64,000 nt of DNA, from NCBI RefSeq assembly GCF_001467955.1, contig NZ_LNYR01000006.1, positions 312,253 through 376,252 of the forward strand. The letters run 5' to 3'. The notes beneath the pieces are model-generated. The model made no database searches, was not told where the DNA came from, and saw nothing but the letters and a program-made list of their open reading frames with translations. Shown one piece after another: positions 56,125 through 64,000 of the stretch (its first letter is position 1; each line of letters starts with the position of its first letter). Position numbers and translations under genes: made by a program. This stretch comes from Legionella quateirensis. GTDB taxonomy: Bacteria; Pseudomonadota; Gammaproteobacteria; Legionellales; Legionellaceae.

Positions 56125-56445
56125 ATGACTCATATTAAATCCTGTAAAGTTAAAATACTAAATAAATCATATGAAATAAAATGCCCGGAAGGTGAGGAAA
56201 CCAATTTACTGCTCGCTGCCGAAAAACTCAATGAGCAAATGCAGATTAATAAAACCAAGTTTAAAACACTGGATAATTTTCATAATTTGTTGCTTGCAGC
56301 TTTAGATATTGGTCACGAATTAATCCTGTGCAAAACGGAGCAAGAACAACAACGACTTAAAGTGACTCAATTTATCACTTCTTTAGAAAATAAAATTAAT
56401 AAGACGGTGGGTGGTGAGGCCGATAATCTGCCACAAACTGATTAA
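56125..56445 (+). CDS. zapA: Cell division protein ZapA
   Basis: This 106-aa protein promotes FtsZ ring bundling. The N-terminal domain has VKILNKSYEIKCPEGEETNLLLAAEKLNEQM, the ZapA signature, followed by a long C-terminal coiled coil that makes the tetramer. It is divergent from ygfB, as in many gammaproteobacteria. In E. coli the 6S RNA gene follows zapA; here the 60-base gap to the next gene is too short, and the 6S RNA is at 61.0 kb. Confidence 0.9.
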   Translation: MTHIKSCKVKILNKSYEIKCPEGEETNLLLAAEKLNEQMQINKTKFKTLDNFHNLLLAALDIGHELILCKTEQEQQRLKVTQFITSLENKINKTVGGEADNLPQTD

Positions 56446-56505
56446 TCATGTAGTTTACTATAAGTCATTCTATAATAAACATATTGGAATTTTTGAAAGG
56501 GATTC

Positions 56506-58080
56506 ATGATGCGACGTCAATGGTATATTGGTTTTGGAGTAGTATTACTTACTTTAATGGCTCTCTTTGCAATGTTTCATGACATCAGGTGGTTTATCGG
56601 ATTCCTGATTCCTTTAATCATGCTGTGGATTTATGATCTTTGTCAAAAAAAGCACAGTATCTTGCGTAATTTTCCCGTATTAGGTCACGTCCGATTTTTT
56701 CTTGAATTTATTCGACCTGAGATTCAACAATATTTCGTGGCAACCGATGAAAGTGAACTTCCTTTTAATAGAGAAATGCGTTCACTTGTTTACCAACGAG
56801 CAAAAAATACACGTGATACCATTCCATTTGGAACAGAACGCGATATCTCCAGTGTAGGTTATACCTGGGCTCTGCACTCTCTGGTACCCAAGCACGCAGC
56901 GGAAGTAGAAGACAGAATTATGGTGGGCGGACCGGATTGTAAAAAACCCTATAATGCATCTCGATTAAATATTTCAGCTATGAGTTTTGGATCCTTATCG
57001 GCAAATGCCATTATGGCCCTGAACAAAGGAGCGATGATTGGTGGTTTTGCTCATAACACGGGAGAAGGGGGATTAAGTCCCTATCATTTGCAGGGTGGCG
57101 ACATTATTTTTCAGATAGGAACTGCGTATTTTGGTTGTCGTGACGAGGATGGCAATTTTAATGACAATGAATTTATTACAGAAGCCAATCGCAATGAAGT
57201 TAAAATGATAGAAATCAAACTGTCACAAGGGGCTAAACCCTCTCATGGAGGGATATTACCGGCAGCCAAATTAACTCAGGAAATTGCCACAGTACGGAAA
57301 GTTAAGATGGGGAAAGATGTATTATCCCCAATCGCTCATTCTACCTTTGATACTCCTGTAGGGTTGCTGGAATTTGTCAAAAAACTACGCGATCTTTCTG
57401 GAGGAAAGCCTATTGGATTTAAATTATGCATTGGCCGCAAAGATGAATTTCTCGCTATTTGCAAAGCCATGCTTAAAACACACATATTTCCTGATTTTAT
57501 TACCGTAGATGGGGCTGAAGGAGGAACAGGTGCTGCACCTGTAGAATATTCCAATTTCATTGGCACCCCTTTGGAAGCTGGGTTGGTATTTGTGCATAAT
57601 GCTCTTGTAGGGATAAACGTCCGCGATAAAATTCGAATTATATGCAGCGGTAAAGTAACGAATGGCTTTGATTTGGTTACCAATATTGCCCTGGGAGCTG
57701 ATATGTGTAACTCTGCCAGAGCTATGATGATGGCCGCCGGCTGTCTGCAATCAAAACAATGTAATGCCAACACCTGTCCAACAGGAGTTGCAACCCAAAA
57801 TAAACGATTGCAATTTGGTTTAGTAGTCGACGAAAAAAAATATCAAGTGGCCAACTTTCACAAAAATACCATCAAAAGTTTCTTAGAAATGGTTGGTGCA
57901 TTGGGCTTGAGTAATCCCAGTGATTTACGGCCAAACCATATCATGAGACGCATCAGTGTCAATGCTGTAAAACCATTCAATGAACTTTATGAATATCTAT
58001 CTCCAGGTCAATTGCTTGGCGATAACATTCCGGACAGTTTTAAAGAATTTTGGGAAATGGCGAATCCGGAAAAGTTTTAA
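56506..58080 (+). CDS. FMN-binding glutamate-synthase-family protein, membrane-anchored
   Basis: This 524-aa protein has two N-terminal hydrophobic helices (WYIGFGVVLLTLMALFAMF, WFIGFLIPLIMLWIYDL) and then a glutamate synthase catalytic-type FMN domain. ISAMSFGSLSANAIMALNKG, HNTGEGGLSPYH and TVDGAEGGTGAAPVE are present. A Cys cluster KQCNANTCPTGVATQ follows. It lacks the amidotransferase domain, so it is not an assimilatory GltB. It could be an FMN reductase or glutamate synthase-like dehydrogenase. ATGATG makes 56506 or 56509 possible; GAAAGG lies upstream. It is probably monocistronic. Confidence 0.88.
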   Translation: MMRRQWYIGFGVVLLTLMALFAMFHDIRWFIGFLIPLIMLWIYDLCQKKHSILRNFPVLGHVRFFLEFIRPEIQQYFVATDESELPFNREMRSLVYQRAKNTRDTIPFGTERDISSVGYTWALHSLVPKHAAEVEDRIMVGGPDCKKPYNASRLNISAMSFGSLSANAIMALNKGAMIGGFAHNTGEGGLSPYHLQGGDIIFQIGTAYFGCRDEDGNFNDNEFITEANRNEVKMIEIKLSQGAKPSHGGILPAAKLTQEIATVRKVKMGKDVLSPIAHSTFDTPVGLLEFVKKLRDLSGGKPIGFKLCIGRKDEFLAICKAMLKTHIFPDFITVDGAEGGTGAAPVEYSNFIGTPLEAGLVFVHNALVGINVRDKIRIICSGKVTNGFDLVTNIALGADMCNSARAMMMAAGCLQSKQCNANTCPTGVATQNKRLQFGLVVDEKKYQVANFHKNTIKSFLEMVGALGLSNPSDLRPNHIMRRISVNAVKPFNELYEYLSPGQLLGDNIPDSFKEFWEMANPEKF

Positions 58081-58237
58081 CCAAATAGCATAGAAATGCA
58101 GTTCCGACTGATTGATTAAGAATAATCAATATGATCATCATCATACCAACAACTATGCTATACTCATTTTATGTTGTGCTAATTATTCCAGACTCATAAC
58201 AGGTGATCATGATAGTCATCATCGAAGGAATCGATAT

Positions 58238-59266
58238 ATGGACATTAGAGAACACTATTTAACTAAAAATCGCACACATGAGGACATCCGGAGGGGTGGA
58301 GCCATTGGGAATCTCAATGAAGGAATAGAAATAATACTGCATAACATACCTACCCGTTTAATTGCCTGGCCTGGAAATGGCTTTCAAACAGAAAGTATCC
58401 ATGTATTAACATTAGCCCCTGGCTTAGAAAGTCCAATGTATCGCTATCAGATCTCAGAAGAAGCCTTATTATGTATGCAAGGAAAAGGCGAAGTCTTTCT
58501 TCATGATCAATGGGTAGAAATTGAGGCAGGTGACATTGCTTATTTTCCTGAAAATATTCTTCATGGTGTACGAAATCCAGCTAAGAATAAAGAAGATTTT
58601 GTATTAGTAAATTCTATTACCCCACCTTTAGTCAGCCTGTATGAACAATCAGGATTTTATATTCAGGAATTAGGGAAAATTGATTTTGATGCGGCTGAAG
58701 TGGCAAAAGATAAAATTATTCCTGGTACTTTGTCTACAGAAAATCAAATGCATTTTAACGACTCCCATCCGAAACTGCGTGCCTGGAATATGAAGGCCAG
58801 CGAAGTAAGGAGTAAGGGAGCATTATTCAATGTATTTATGGGTGCTGAATTCACAGCCAATGGCAGTCCGATGCGTTTTGTCTTATGGCCAGGTCATGGT
58901 GCGCGTCAATGCGGGTTTCATTTAACGCGTTGTTCCCCAGGCGATTTATTTGCTGCCCATACTCACCCTGTTTCTGATGAGTGCGTCATCATTTGGGCTG
59001 GTTCAGCTCGTGGATTTCTGGATAACCACTGGATAGAAATGTACCCACACGATTGTTTGCTGGCACCTTGTGGCGTTCCTCATGGAGGTCCATTAAATAT
59101 AAAAATTGAAACAGAGGGATTGCATGAAGCAAAAACTGAAACACTTTGGGGTGGATTCGCTTCACCGCCTCAAGGTGATTTATATCTTCGCGCAAATTAT
59201 AGTAAAAATCAGGTAGTCGAAGATCCGCCTGCGATACGATTTACTGATATAGAGCCAATAAAATAA
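58238..59266 (+). CDS. Bicupin (tandem cupin) protein
   Basis: This 342-aa protein has two cupin folds. The N-terminal one has YRYQISEEALLCMQGKGEVFL and YFPENILHGVRNP. The C-terminal one has FHLTRCSPGDLFAAHTHPVSD and APCGVPHGGP, with His residues fitting the metal site. Bicupins act as oxalate or quercetin-type dioxygenase/decarboxylase enzymes, or as sugar isomerase-like proteins; the substrate is unknown. ATG 58238 has GAAGG 9 bases upstream; the open frame to 58112 gives an unusual His-rich tail. The following GGDEF-EAL gene starts immediately after the stop (TAAATG), so the two are coupled. Confidence 0.85.
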   Translation: MDIREHYLTKNRTHEDIRRGGAIGNLNEGIEIILHNIPTRLIAWPGNGFQTESIHVLTLAPGLESPMYRYQISEEALLCMQGKGEVFLHDQWVEIEAGDIAYFPENILHGVRNPAKNKEDFVLVNSITPPLVSLYEQSGFYIQELGKIDFDAAEVAKDKIIPGTLSTENQMHFNDSHPKLRAWNMKASEVRSKGALFNVFMGAEFTANGSPMRFVLWPGHGARQCGFHLTRCSPGDLFAAHTHPVSDECVIIWAGSARGFLDNHWIEMYPHDCLLAPCGVPHGGPLNIKIETEGLHEAKTETLWGGFASPPQGDLYLRANYSKNQVVEDPPAIRFTDIEPIK

Positions 59267-60916
59267 ATGAATATTAAAAACAGCCTTACACCAAGCTCCA
59301 TTATTCTGAAAAGTCATGTCAACAGATATACTTTTTTAGGTTTGGCCATTGCTGTAAGCAGTATATTAATTGCCAGCCTGATCGTTTCCTATCAAATGAC
59401 TGGCTATGTGAATTTAGCTGGATTTATTGAAGCACAACGTTCCAATCCGGCCATATGGGTATTAGATTTAACGCCCTTCATGTTTGTATATTGGGGCCAG
59501 GCATTCTGTGAAGGGCTCGTAAACAGAGCGCAAACCTTATTGGTTGATCAAACCAGAGAATTTTTAAATATCAGTGGCAATCTGGAGTTAAAACTCAGAT
59601 ATGAAAGTAATCATGACAATTTAACGAGCTTACCGAATAGCCGCATGTTAAGTGAACAGATTAAACATGGAATGGAACAATTAGGTACACAAGGACAACT
59701 GGCTCTCATAATAATAAAAATTAATGATTTCCAAAATATTAATTATAATTTTGGGACATTTAATGCCAACTCGGTATTGAAACAATTTGCTGATCGATTA
59801 AAAAACCTGTTAATCGACCCTTATATGTTGCAAGTAACGATCGGTATGAATATGGTTGCACGCCTGCAAAGTGATGAGTTTGCTTTTTTACTTCCCAGAC
59901 TCAAAAAGGATTTCAATGCCAATGAATTGTTAGAAAACATGCTTAATTTAATACCGTCGAATTACATTATTGATGGTTTTAATATCAACATTACTACTAC
60001 TGCAGGTATTGCGATTTACCCCTTCCACGGCCAGGAAGAGGTAACGTTAATTAATCATGCCAGCATTGCAGTATACCATGCTCGAAAAGACGGTAGGCCT
60101 TATGCTATCTATAGTCCAGAAATGCAGGATGATTTGATCCAGAATCGAACGATGATCAATGAATTGAAACGTTCGATTGAACATAATGAACTGGAAATTC
60201 ATTATTTACCCATCTTCAATCTGGCTTCAGGCCAAATCATTGGTGCGGAATCGCATGTACGCTTCGAACACCCTGAATACGGTATATTAAGTCCCGAGAA
60301 ATTTATTCCTTTGGTTGAAGGCACGAGTTTAATTCATCAATTAACCGAATTTATGTTAAAAGGGGTCATTCAACAAATTGCCAATTGGCATAGTGAAGGC
60401 TACAAATTGTCGGCATCCGTGAATTTATCGGTTAAAGATGCTTCCGATAGGGAGCTCCCTGGCCTCATTGAAGAATTGCTTCATCGATATAAAGTTTCTC
60501 CTGCCTTTTTAATATTGGAATTTACTGAAAGAGCCTGTTTAACGGAACAAACTATAGCCAAAGAAGTTCTTGGCAAGCTGGCTGCGATTGGAATTCAGTT
60601 ATCCATTGAAGATTTTTGCAGTGGAGATACTTCATTCATTTATTTAACCAATTACCCTATAAATGAAGTCAAAATTGAAAAATCCTATATATTTAAAATG
60701 ACTCATGATCCCAAGAAAATAAAAATTGTCGAGACGATTATAAAAATAGCCAATACTTTAGGATTAAAAACCATGGCGGATGGTATCGCAGATCAAGAAA
60801 CTTTAGATAAATTGAAAAAGTTAGGCTGCTTATCCGGTCAAGGTATTTATTTTTCTCATCCAGTCAATAACACTGAATTTAAAACCTTATTAGATAAAAA
60901 ATTTCCACACAAATAA
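59267..60916 (+). CDS. Degenerate GGDEF-EAL membrane protein
   Basis: This 549-aa protein has an N-terminal membrane region (YTFLGLAIAVSSILIASLIV and a second helix near 65-85), then a GGDEF domain at ~110-275 and an EAL domain at ~290-540. The GGDEF loop reads RLQSDEFAF (GG lost). EAL is IGAESHVRF (ESH for EAL), DDFG is EDFCSG, and the LELTE segment is LEFTE. Several metal and catalytic positions differ, so both cyclase and phosphodiesterase activities are probably lost or weak. It may act as a c-di-GMP-binding or protein-contact receptor. The gene abuts the bicupin gene and is translationally coupled. Confidence 0.9.
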   Translation: MNIKNSLTPSSIILKSHVNRYTFLGLAIAVSSILIASLIVSYQMTGYVNLAGFIEAQRSNPAIWVLDLTPFMFVYWGQAFCEGLVNRAQTLLVDQTREFLNISGNLELKLRYESNHDNLTSLPNSRMLSEQIKHGMEQLGTQGQLALIIIKINDFQNINYNFGTFNANSVLKQFADRLKNLLIDPYMLQVTIGMNMVARLQSDEFAFLLPRLKKDFNANELLENMLNLIPSNYIIDGFNINITTTAGIAIYPFHGQEEVTLINHASIAVYHARKDGRPYAIYSPEMQDDLIQNRTMINELKRSIEHNELEIHYLPIFNLASGQIIGAESHVRFEHPEYGILSPEKFIPLVEGTSLIHQLTEFMLKGVIQQIANWHSEGYKLSASVNLSVKDASDRELPGLIEELLHRYKVSPAFLILEFTERACLTEQTIAKEVLGKLAAIGIQLSIEDFCSGDTSFIYLTNYPINEVKIEKSYIFKMTHDPKKIKIVETIIKIANTLGLKTMADGIADQETLDKLKKLGCLSGQGIYFSHPVNNTEFKTLLDKKFPHK

Positions 60917-61022
60917 AACGTCTCTCCTGCAATCCACTCATAAAATACTCATTGTAGAACTATTTTTATCAGACTAATGATTTTTTCTATGTTTTAATAA
61001 AAAGGCGATGCTATAATGTAAT

Positions 61023-61179
61023 TAACCCGATGGCGAGTGATTTTAGAACCAACACTCATAGCCAGGGGAGCATCCTGTAATCGGCGTTGTGCAAGACCAC
61101 CATAGCAGTGGGAAGCCTGAACCGATTCATTCGCCCCCCACTTGAACCTCAGGGTTCAAAATCGATGACTGTCGGGTTA
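61023..61179 (+). ncRNA. ssrS: 6S RNA
   Basis: Closing-stem arms TAACCCGA and TCGGGTTA (61023-61030, 61172-61179) pair, followed by GATTTTAGAACC with GGTTCAAAATC. The segment ACTTGAACCTCAGGGTTC before the 3' side matches the conserved 3' arm of gammaproteobacterial 6S RNA, and GGGAAGCCT matches the GAAGCCT motif of E. coli 6S. TATAAT at 61012-61017 gives a start near 61024. 6S RNA binds sigma-70 RNA polymerase and acts in stationary phase. About 157 bases is slightly short; ends are approximate. The 3' end touches the uvrB stop on the other strand. Confidence 0.85.
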
Positions 61180-63168
61180 TATCTTAATCAGCTGTTCTTT
61201 CAACAACAGATATTCATCCCTTACTTTTGCAGCCAGTTCGAACTCCATGTTTTTTGCGTGCAGGTACATTTTCTTTTCCAGAAGATTAATCTGCTTGACC
61301 AATTCCTGTTCTGACCAGTGCATGTATTCTGGCATTTTTTCAGCCACAACCGTTTTTCGTTTACCTATATAGGTACCTTCCATAATATCCTCCACAGACT
61401 TATTAATGCCCATGGGAGTAATACCATGCTCCAGATTAAAGGCTTTTTGTTTTTCCCGTCGTCTGTCTGTCTCATTCAATGCTCTTTGCATGGAGCCAGT
61501 AATTTTATCTGCATAAAGAATCGCCCGGCCTTTTACATTCCGTGCGGCACGACCTATCGTTTGAATTAAAGAACGATCAGAGCGCAAAAATCCTTCTTTA
61601 TCTGCATCAAGAATTGCGACTAAAGCAACCTCAGGCATGTCAAGACCTTCACGCAGCAAGTTAATACCAACCAGAACATCAAACTCGCCCAAACGTAAAT
61701 CGCGAATGATTTCAACCCGCTCTACTGTATCTACATCAGAATGCAAATACCGCACTTTAATTCCATGCTCCGTCAAATAATCAGTTAAATCTTCTGCCAT
61801 CCTTTTCGTTAAAGTAGTCACCAGAATACGCCCCCCCTCTCTGATGACCTGGTGAATCTCGGACATTAGGTCATCGACCTGAGTTCTTACCGGTCTGATT
61901 TCTACTACAGGATCAATCAATCCGGTGGGACGAACAACCTGCTCGGCAATATTAGCTGAGTGTGCCTGTTCATACGGTCCTGGTGTTGCCGATATATAAA
62001 TGGTTTGCGGCGACCGATCTTCAAACTCCTCAAAACGTAGAGGTCGATTATCCAATGCTGAAGGCAATCGAAAGCCATAATTGACCAGGGTTTCCTTACG
62101 TGACCTGTCGCCTTTATACATACCGCCTACTTGTGGAACAGTCACATGCGATTCATCTATTATCAATAACGCTTCAGGCGGTAAATAATCAAACAAGGTT
62201 GGCGGAGCCTCACCCGGTTGGCGGCCTGATAAATATCGGGAGTAATTTTCTATGCCCGAGCAATAGCCCAACTCCAGCATCATTTCAATATCAAAGCAGG
62301 TCCGTTGTTCCAGTCGTTGCGCCTCAACCAGTTTGTTTTGCGCATTGAATTCAGCAAGACGATGCTGCAACTCATCTTTTACTAACTCAACTGTTTCCAA
62401 TATACGCTCTCGCGGAGTGACGTAATGTGTTTTAGGGAAAATAGTGATTCGAGGCAAACGTTGCAGGATTTCACCAGTTAATGGATCAAAACTGGCGATA
62501 TTTTCTATCTCTTCATCAAATAATTCGACTCTGATGGCATCTTTTTCTGAATCAGCAGGAAAAATATCAACAACATCGCCATGCACCCTGAACTGACCAC
62601 GCTCAAGGGTTAAGGTGCTTCTAGTGTATTGCATTTCAGCAAGACGTTTTAATATTTTACGCTGCCCACAGTGTTCTCCACGGGAAAGATGTAATACCAT
62701 ACGTAAGTAGGAATCGGGATCACCCAAACCATAGATTGCAGAAACTGTAGCAACGATTATTGCATCCTTACGCTCAATTAACGCTTTGGTTGCCGATAAT
62801 CGCATCTGCTCAATGTGTTCATTGATGGATGAGTCTTTTTCTATAAAGGTATCGGAAGCAGGGACATAAGCTTCTGGTTGATAATAATCGTAGTAGGACA
62901 CGAAGTATTCTACTGCATTATCAGGGAAAAAAGCTTTAAACTCGCCATAGAGTTGAGCCGCCAGTGTTTTATTAGGCGCCATAATTAAAGCGGGTCTTCT
63001 CATGGCCTGAATAACATGAGCTATAGTAAAGGTTTTACCGGAGCCGGTTACGCCTAAAAGTGTTTGTTTGGCCAAACCTGATTCCAGGCCATCAATTAAC
63101 GAGGCAATTGCAGTAGGTTGATCACCGGCTGGTTGGTAATTTGAATAAATTTTAAATAAGTCTTTCAT
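61177..63168 (-). CDS. uvrB: UvrABC system protein B
   Basis: This 663-aa excision repair helicase has Walker [11 protein letters not shown], beta-hairpin [13 protein letters not shown], the DEAD-type box [13 protein letters not shown], motif [20 protein letters not shown] and motif [11 protein letters not shown]. The C-terminal UVR domain ([20 protein letters not shown]) recruits UvrC. It opens DNA at lesions and loads UvrC. Length is close to E. coli (673). The 3' end overlaps the 6S RNA end on the other strand by about 3 bases. Confidence 0.97.
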   Translation of the reverse strand: MKDLFKIYSNYQPAGDQPTAIASLIDGLESGLAKQTLLGVTGSGKTFTIAHVIQAMRRPALIMAPNKTLAAQLYGEFKAFFPDNAVEYFVSYYDYYQPEAYVPASDTFIEKDSSINEHIEQMRLSATKALIERKDAIIVATVSAIYGLGDPDSYLRMVLHLSRGEHCGQRKILKRLAEMQYTRSTLTLERGQFRVHGDVVDIFPADSEKDAIRVELFDEEIENIASFDPLTGEILQRLPRITIFPKTHYVTPRERILETVELVKDELQHRLAEFNAQNKLVEAQRLEQRTCFDIEMMLELGYCSGIENYSRYLSGRQPGEAPPTLFDYLPPEALLIIDESHVTVPQVGGMYKGDRSRKETLVNYGFRLPSALDNRPLRFEEFEDRSPQTIYISATPGPYEQAHSANIAEQVVRPTGLIDPVVEIRPVRTQVDDLMSEIHQVIREGGRILVTTLTKRMAEDLTDYLTEHGIKVRYLHSDVDTVERVEIIRDLRLGEFDVLVGINLLREGLDMPEVALVAILDADKEGFLRSDRSLIQTIGRAARNVKGRAILYADKITGSMQRALNETDRRREKQKAFNLEHGITPMGINKSVEDIMEGTYIGKRKTVVAEKMPEYMHWSEQELVKQINLLEKKMYLHAKNMEFELAAKVRDEYLLLKEQLIKI

Positions 63169-63214
63169 ATTTTATATTATATGCTAGGACACTGATAATT
63201 CACAGGAGTAACAG

Positions 63215-64000
63215 ATGGATATCGCATTGGCAAAGCGTGTACAAAAAGTAAAACCCTCACCTACTCTGGCGGTAGCTGCAAAAGCAGCTCAGATGAAAGC
63301 ACAAGGTCTTGATATTATTGGTCTTGGAACAGGTGAACCAGACTTTGACACGCCTCAACACATTAAACTTGCAGCCATTGCAGCCATTGAAGCAGGTTAT
63401 ACCAAATATACTGCGGTAGATGGGATCCCTGAATTAAAAGAAGCGATCAAGAACAAGTTCCAGCGCGACAATGGTCTGGATTACCAACTGAATCAAATTT
63501 TAGTTTCCGTTGGGGGAAAACAAAGTTGTTATAATTTATGTCAGGCATTCCTCAATGCAGGTGACGAAGTCATTATTCCCGCGCCTTACTGGGTTTCGTA
63601 CCCCGATATGGTGTTATTGGCCGAAGCAGTCCCCGTCATTATTCAAACCACCCCTGAGCAACGATATAAAATCACTGCGCAACAGTTAGAACAAGCCATT
63701 ACGCCTAAAACCAAAATGATATTCCTGAACAGTCCTTCCAATCCATCAGGAATAGCCTATACATTGGATGAGTTAAAAGCGTTGGGAACTGTATTGAAAA
63801 AACACCCCAATATTCTTATTGCGACTGACGATATGTATGAACACATCATCTGGAGCCAACCTTTTGCCAATATTTTGAATGCCTGCCCAGAGTTATATGA
63901 TAGAACCATCGTATTAAATGGTGTTTCCAAAGCCTATGCCATGACCGGCTGGCGCATAGGATATGCCGCAGGCCCTGCGCCATTGATCAATGCGATGAAA
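63215..64000 (+). CDS. Aspartate-type aminotransferase, class I (partial, 3' end outside)
   Basis: The frame from ATG 63215, with CAGGAG 8 bases upstream, runs to the window end, about 262 residues. The N-terminus LAKRVQKVKPSPTLAVAAKA and IGLGTGEPDFDTPQHI match AspC/AspB fold-type-I aminotransferases (about 400 aa). LNSPSNPSG binds the substrate carboxylate. The PLP lysine is in GVSKAYAMTGWRIGYAAG. The exact amino donor (aspartate, possibly also prephenate) cannot be read. It is divergent from uvrB with a 46-bp spacer. Confidence 0.9.
   Translation, partial: MDIALAKRVQKVKPSPTLAVAAKAAQMKAQGLDIIGLGTGEPDFDTPQHIKLAAIAAIEAGYTKYTAVDGIPELKEAIKNKFQRDNGLDYQLNQILVSVGGKQSCYNLCQAFLNAGDEVIIPAPYWVSYPDMVLLAEAVPVIIQTTPEQRYKITAQQLEQAITPKTKMIFLNSPSNPSGIAYTLDELKALGTVLKKHPNILIATDDMYEHIIWSQPFANILNACPELYDRTIVLNGVSKAYAMTGWRIGYAAGPAPLINAMK

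Noticed and set aside
57336-57773. Minus-strand frames inside the glutamate-synthase-like gene
   Set aside because: Shadows of a strongly conserved coding frame.
60917-61022. Continuation of 6S RNA upstream of 61023
   Set aside because: The pairing stops at TAACCCGA, and a TATAAT box lies at the right distance before it.
61140-61180. tRNA-like TTCAA arm near 61155
   Set aside because: The GGTTCAAAATC segment pairs with the 5' side of the 6S RNA stem; no cloverleaf can be drawn.

Overview
The window looks like a stretch of Legionella chromosome, from L. pneumophila or a close relative. The basis is AT-rich DNA with short gaps and gammaproteobacterial housekeeping blocks, interleaved with genes that match Dot/Icm effectors I know: a tandem-GNAT protein beside a FabF-like synthase (VipF), a very large protein beside rnr (Lem1-like), a mono-ADP-ribosyltransferase-like protein (Ceg3-like) and the cN-II family 5'-nucleotidase. 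Species and locus assignments come from memory of gene order and motifs; no search was run.

Layout. 1-5 kb: end of an unknown gene, gcvPB, then two divergent probable effectors (a 535-aa protein faintly like HopA1, and a Rab-like GTPase with a hydrophobic tail). 5-10.6 kb: ArnT/PMT-like glycosyltransferase, 2OG-Fe(II) oxygenase, small HTH protein, DUF155/RMD1 protein, AzgA-type purine permease. 10.6-16.6 kb: one overlapping arginine operon (binding lipoprotein, permease, ATPase, argG, argH-argF fusion), transcribed away from argR, with back-to-back promoters and ARG-box-like sites between them. 16.7-25.8 kb: CDP-alcohol phosphatidyltransferase, exported msrA and msrB, vipF, fabF-like, outer-membrane barrel, lpxD, polA.

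25.8-31.5 kb is the accessory core. Two 213-bp MITE-like elements lie in tandem beside a 1426-aa protein of about 18 degenerate 36-residue repeats, followed by a response regulator. A third, decayed copy of the element lies at 6.6 kb and supplies the stop codon of the glycosyltransferase gene. 31.5-41.3 kb: 5'-nucleotidase, then the overlapping rnr-rlmB-rpiA cluster, a small secreted protein and the Lem1-like protein. 41.6-51.5 kb: YaiI-like protein, periplasmic binding protein, DUF4254 protein, a polytopic candidate effector, a three-gene membrane amidoligase-type system (retropepsin-like protease, inactive transglutaminase-7TM, ATP-grasp), two unrecognised proteins and the Ceg3-like gene. 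51.7-56.4 kb: the classic ygfB-pepP-ubiH-visC operon divergent from zapA. 56.5-64 kb: FMN glutamate-synthase-like protein, bicupin protein, degenerate GGDEF-EAL protein, 6S RNA, uvrB, and the start of an aspartate-type aminotransferase.

The strongest leads are the MITE-like family with arms that covary between copies, the 1426-aa repeat protein beside it, the Rab-like GTPase with a membrane tail, the ArgH-ArgF fusion in a transport-plus-synthesis operon, and the degenerate GGDEF-EAL protein coupled to a bicupin.
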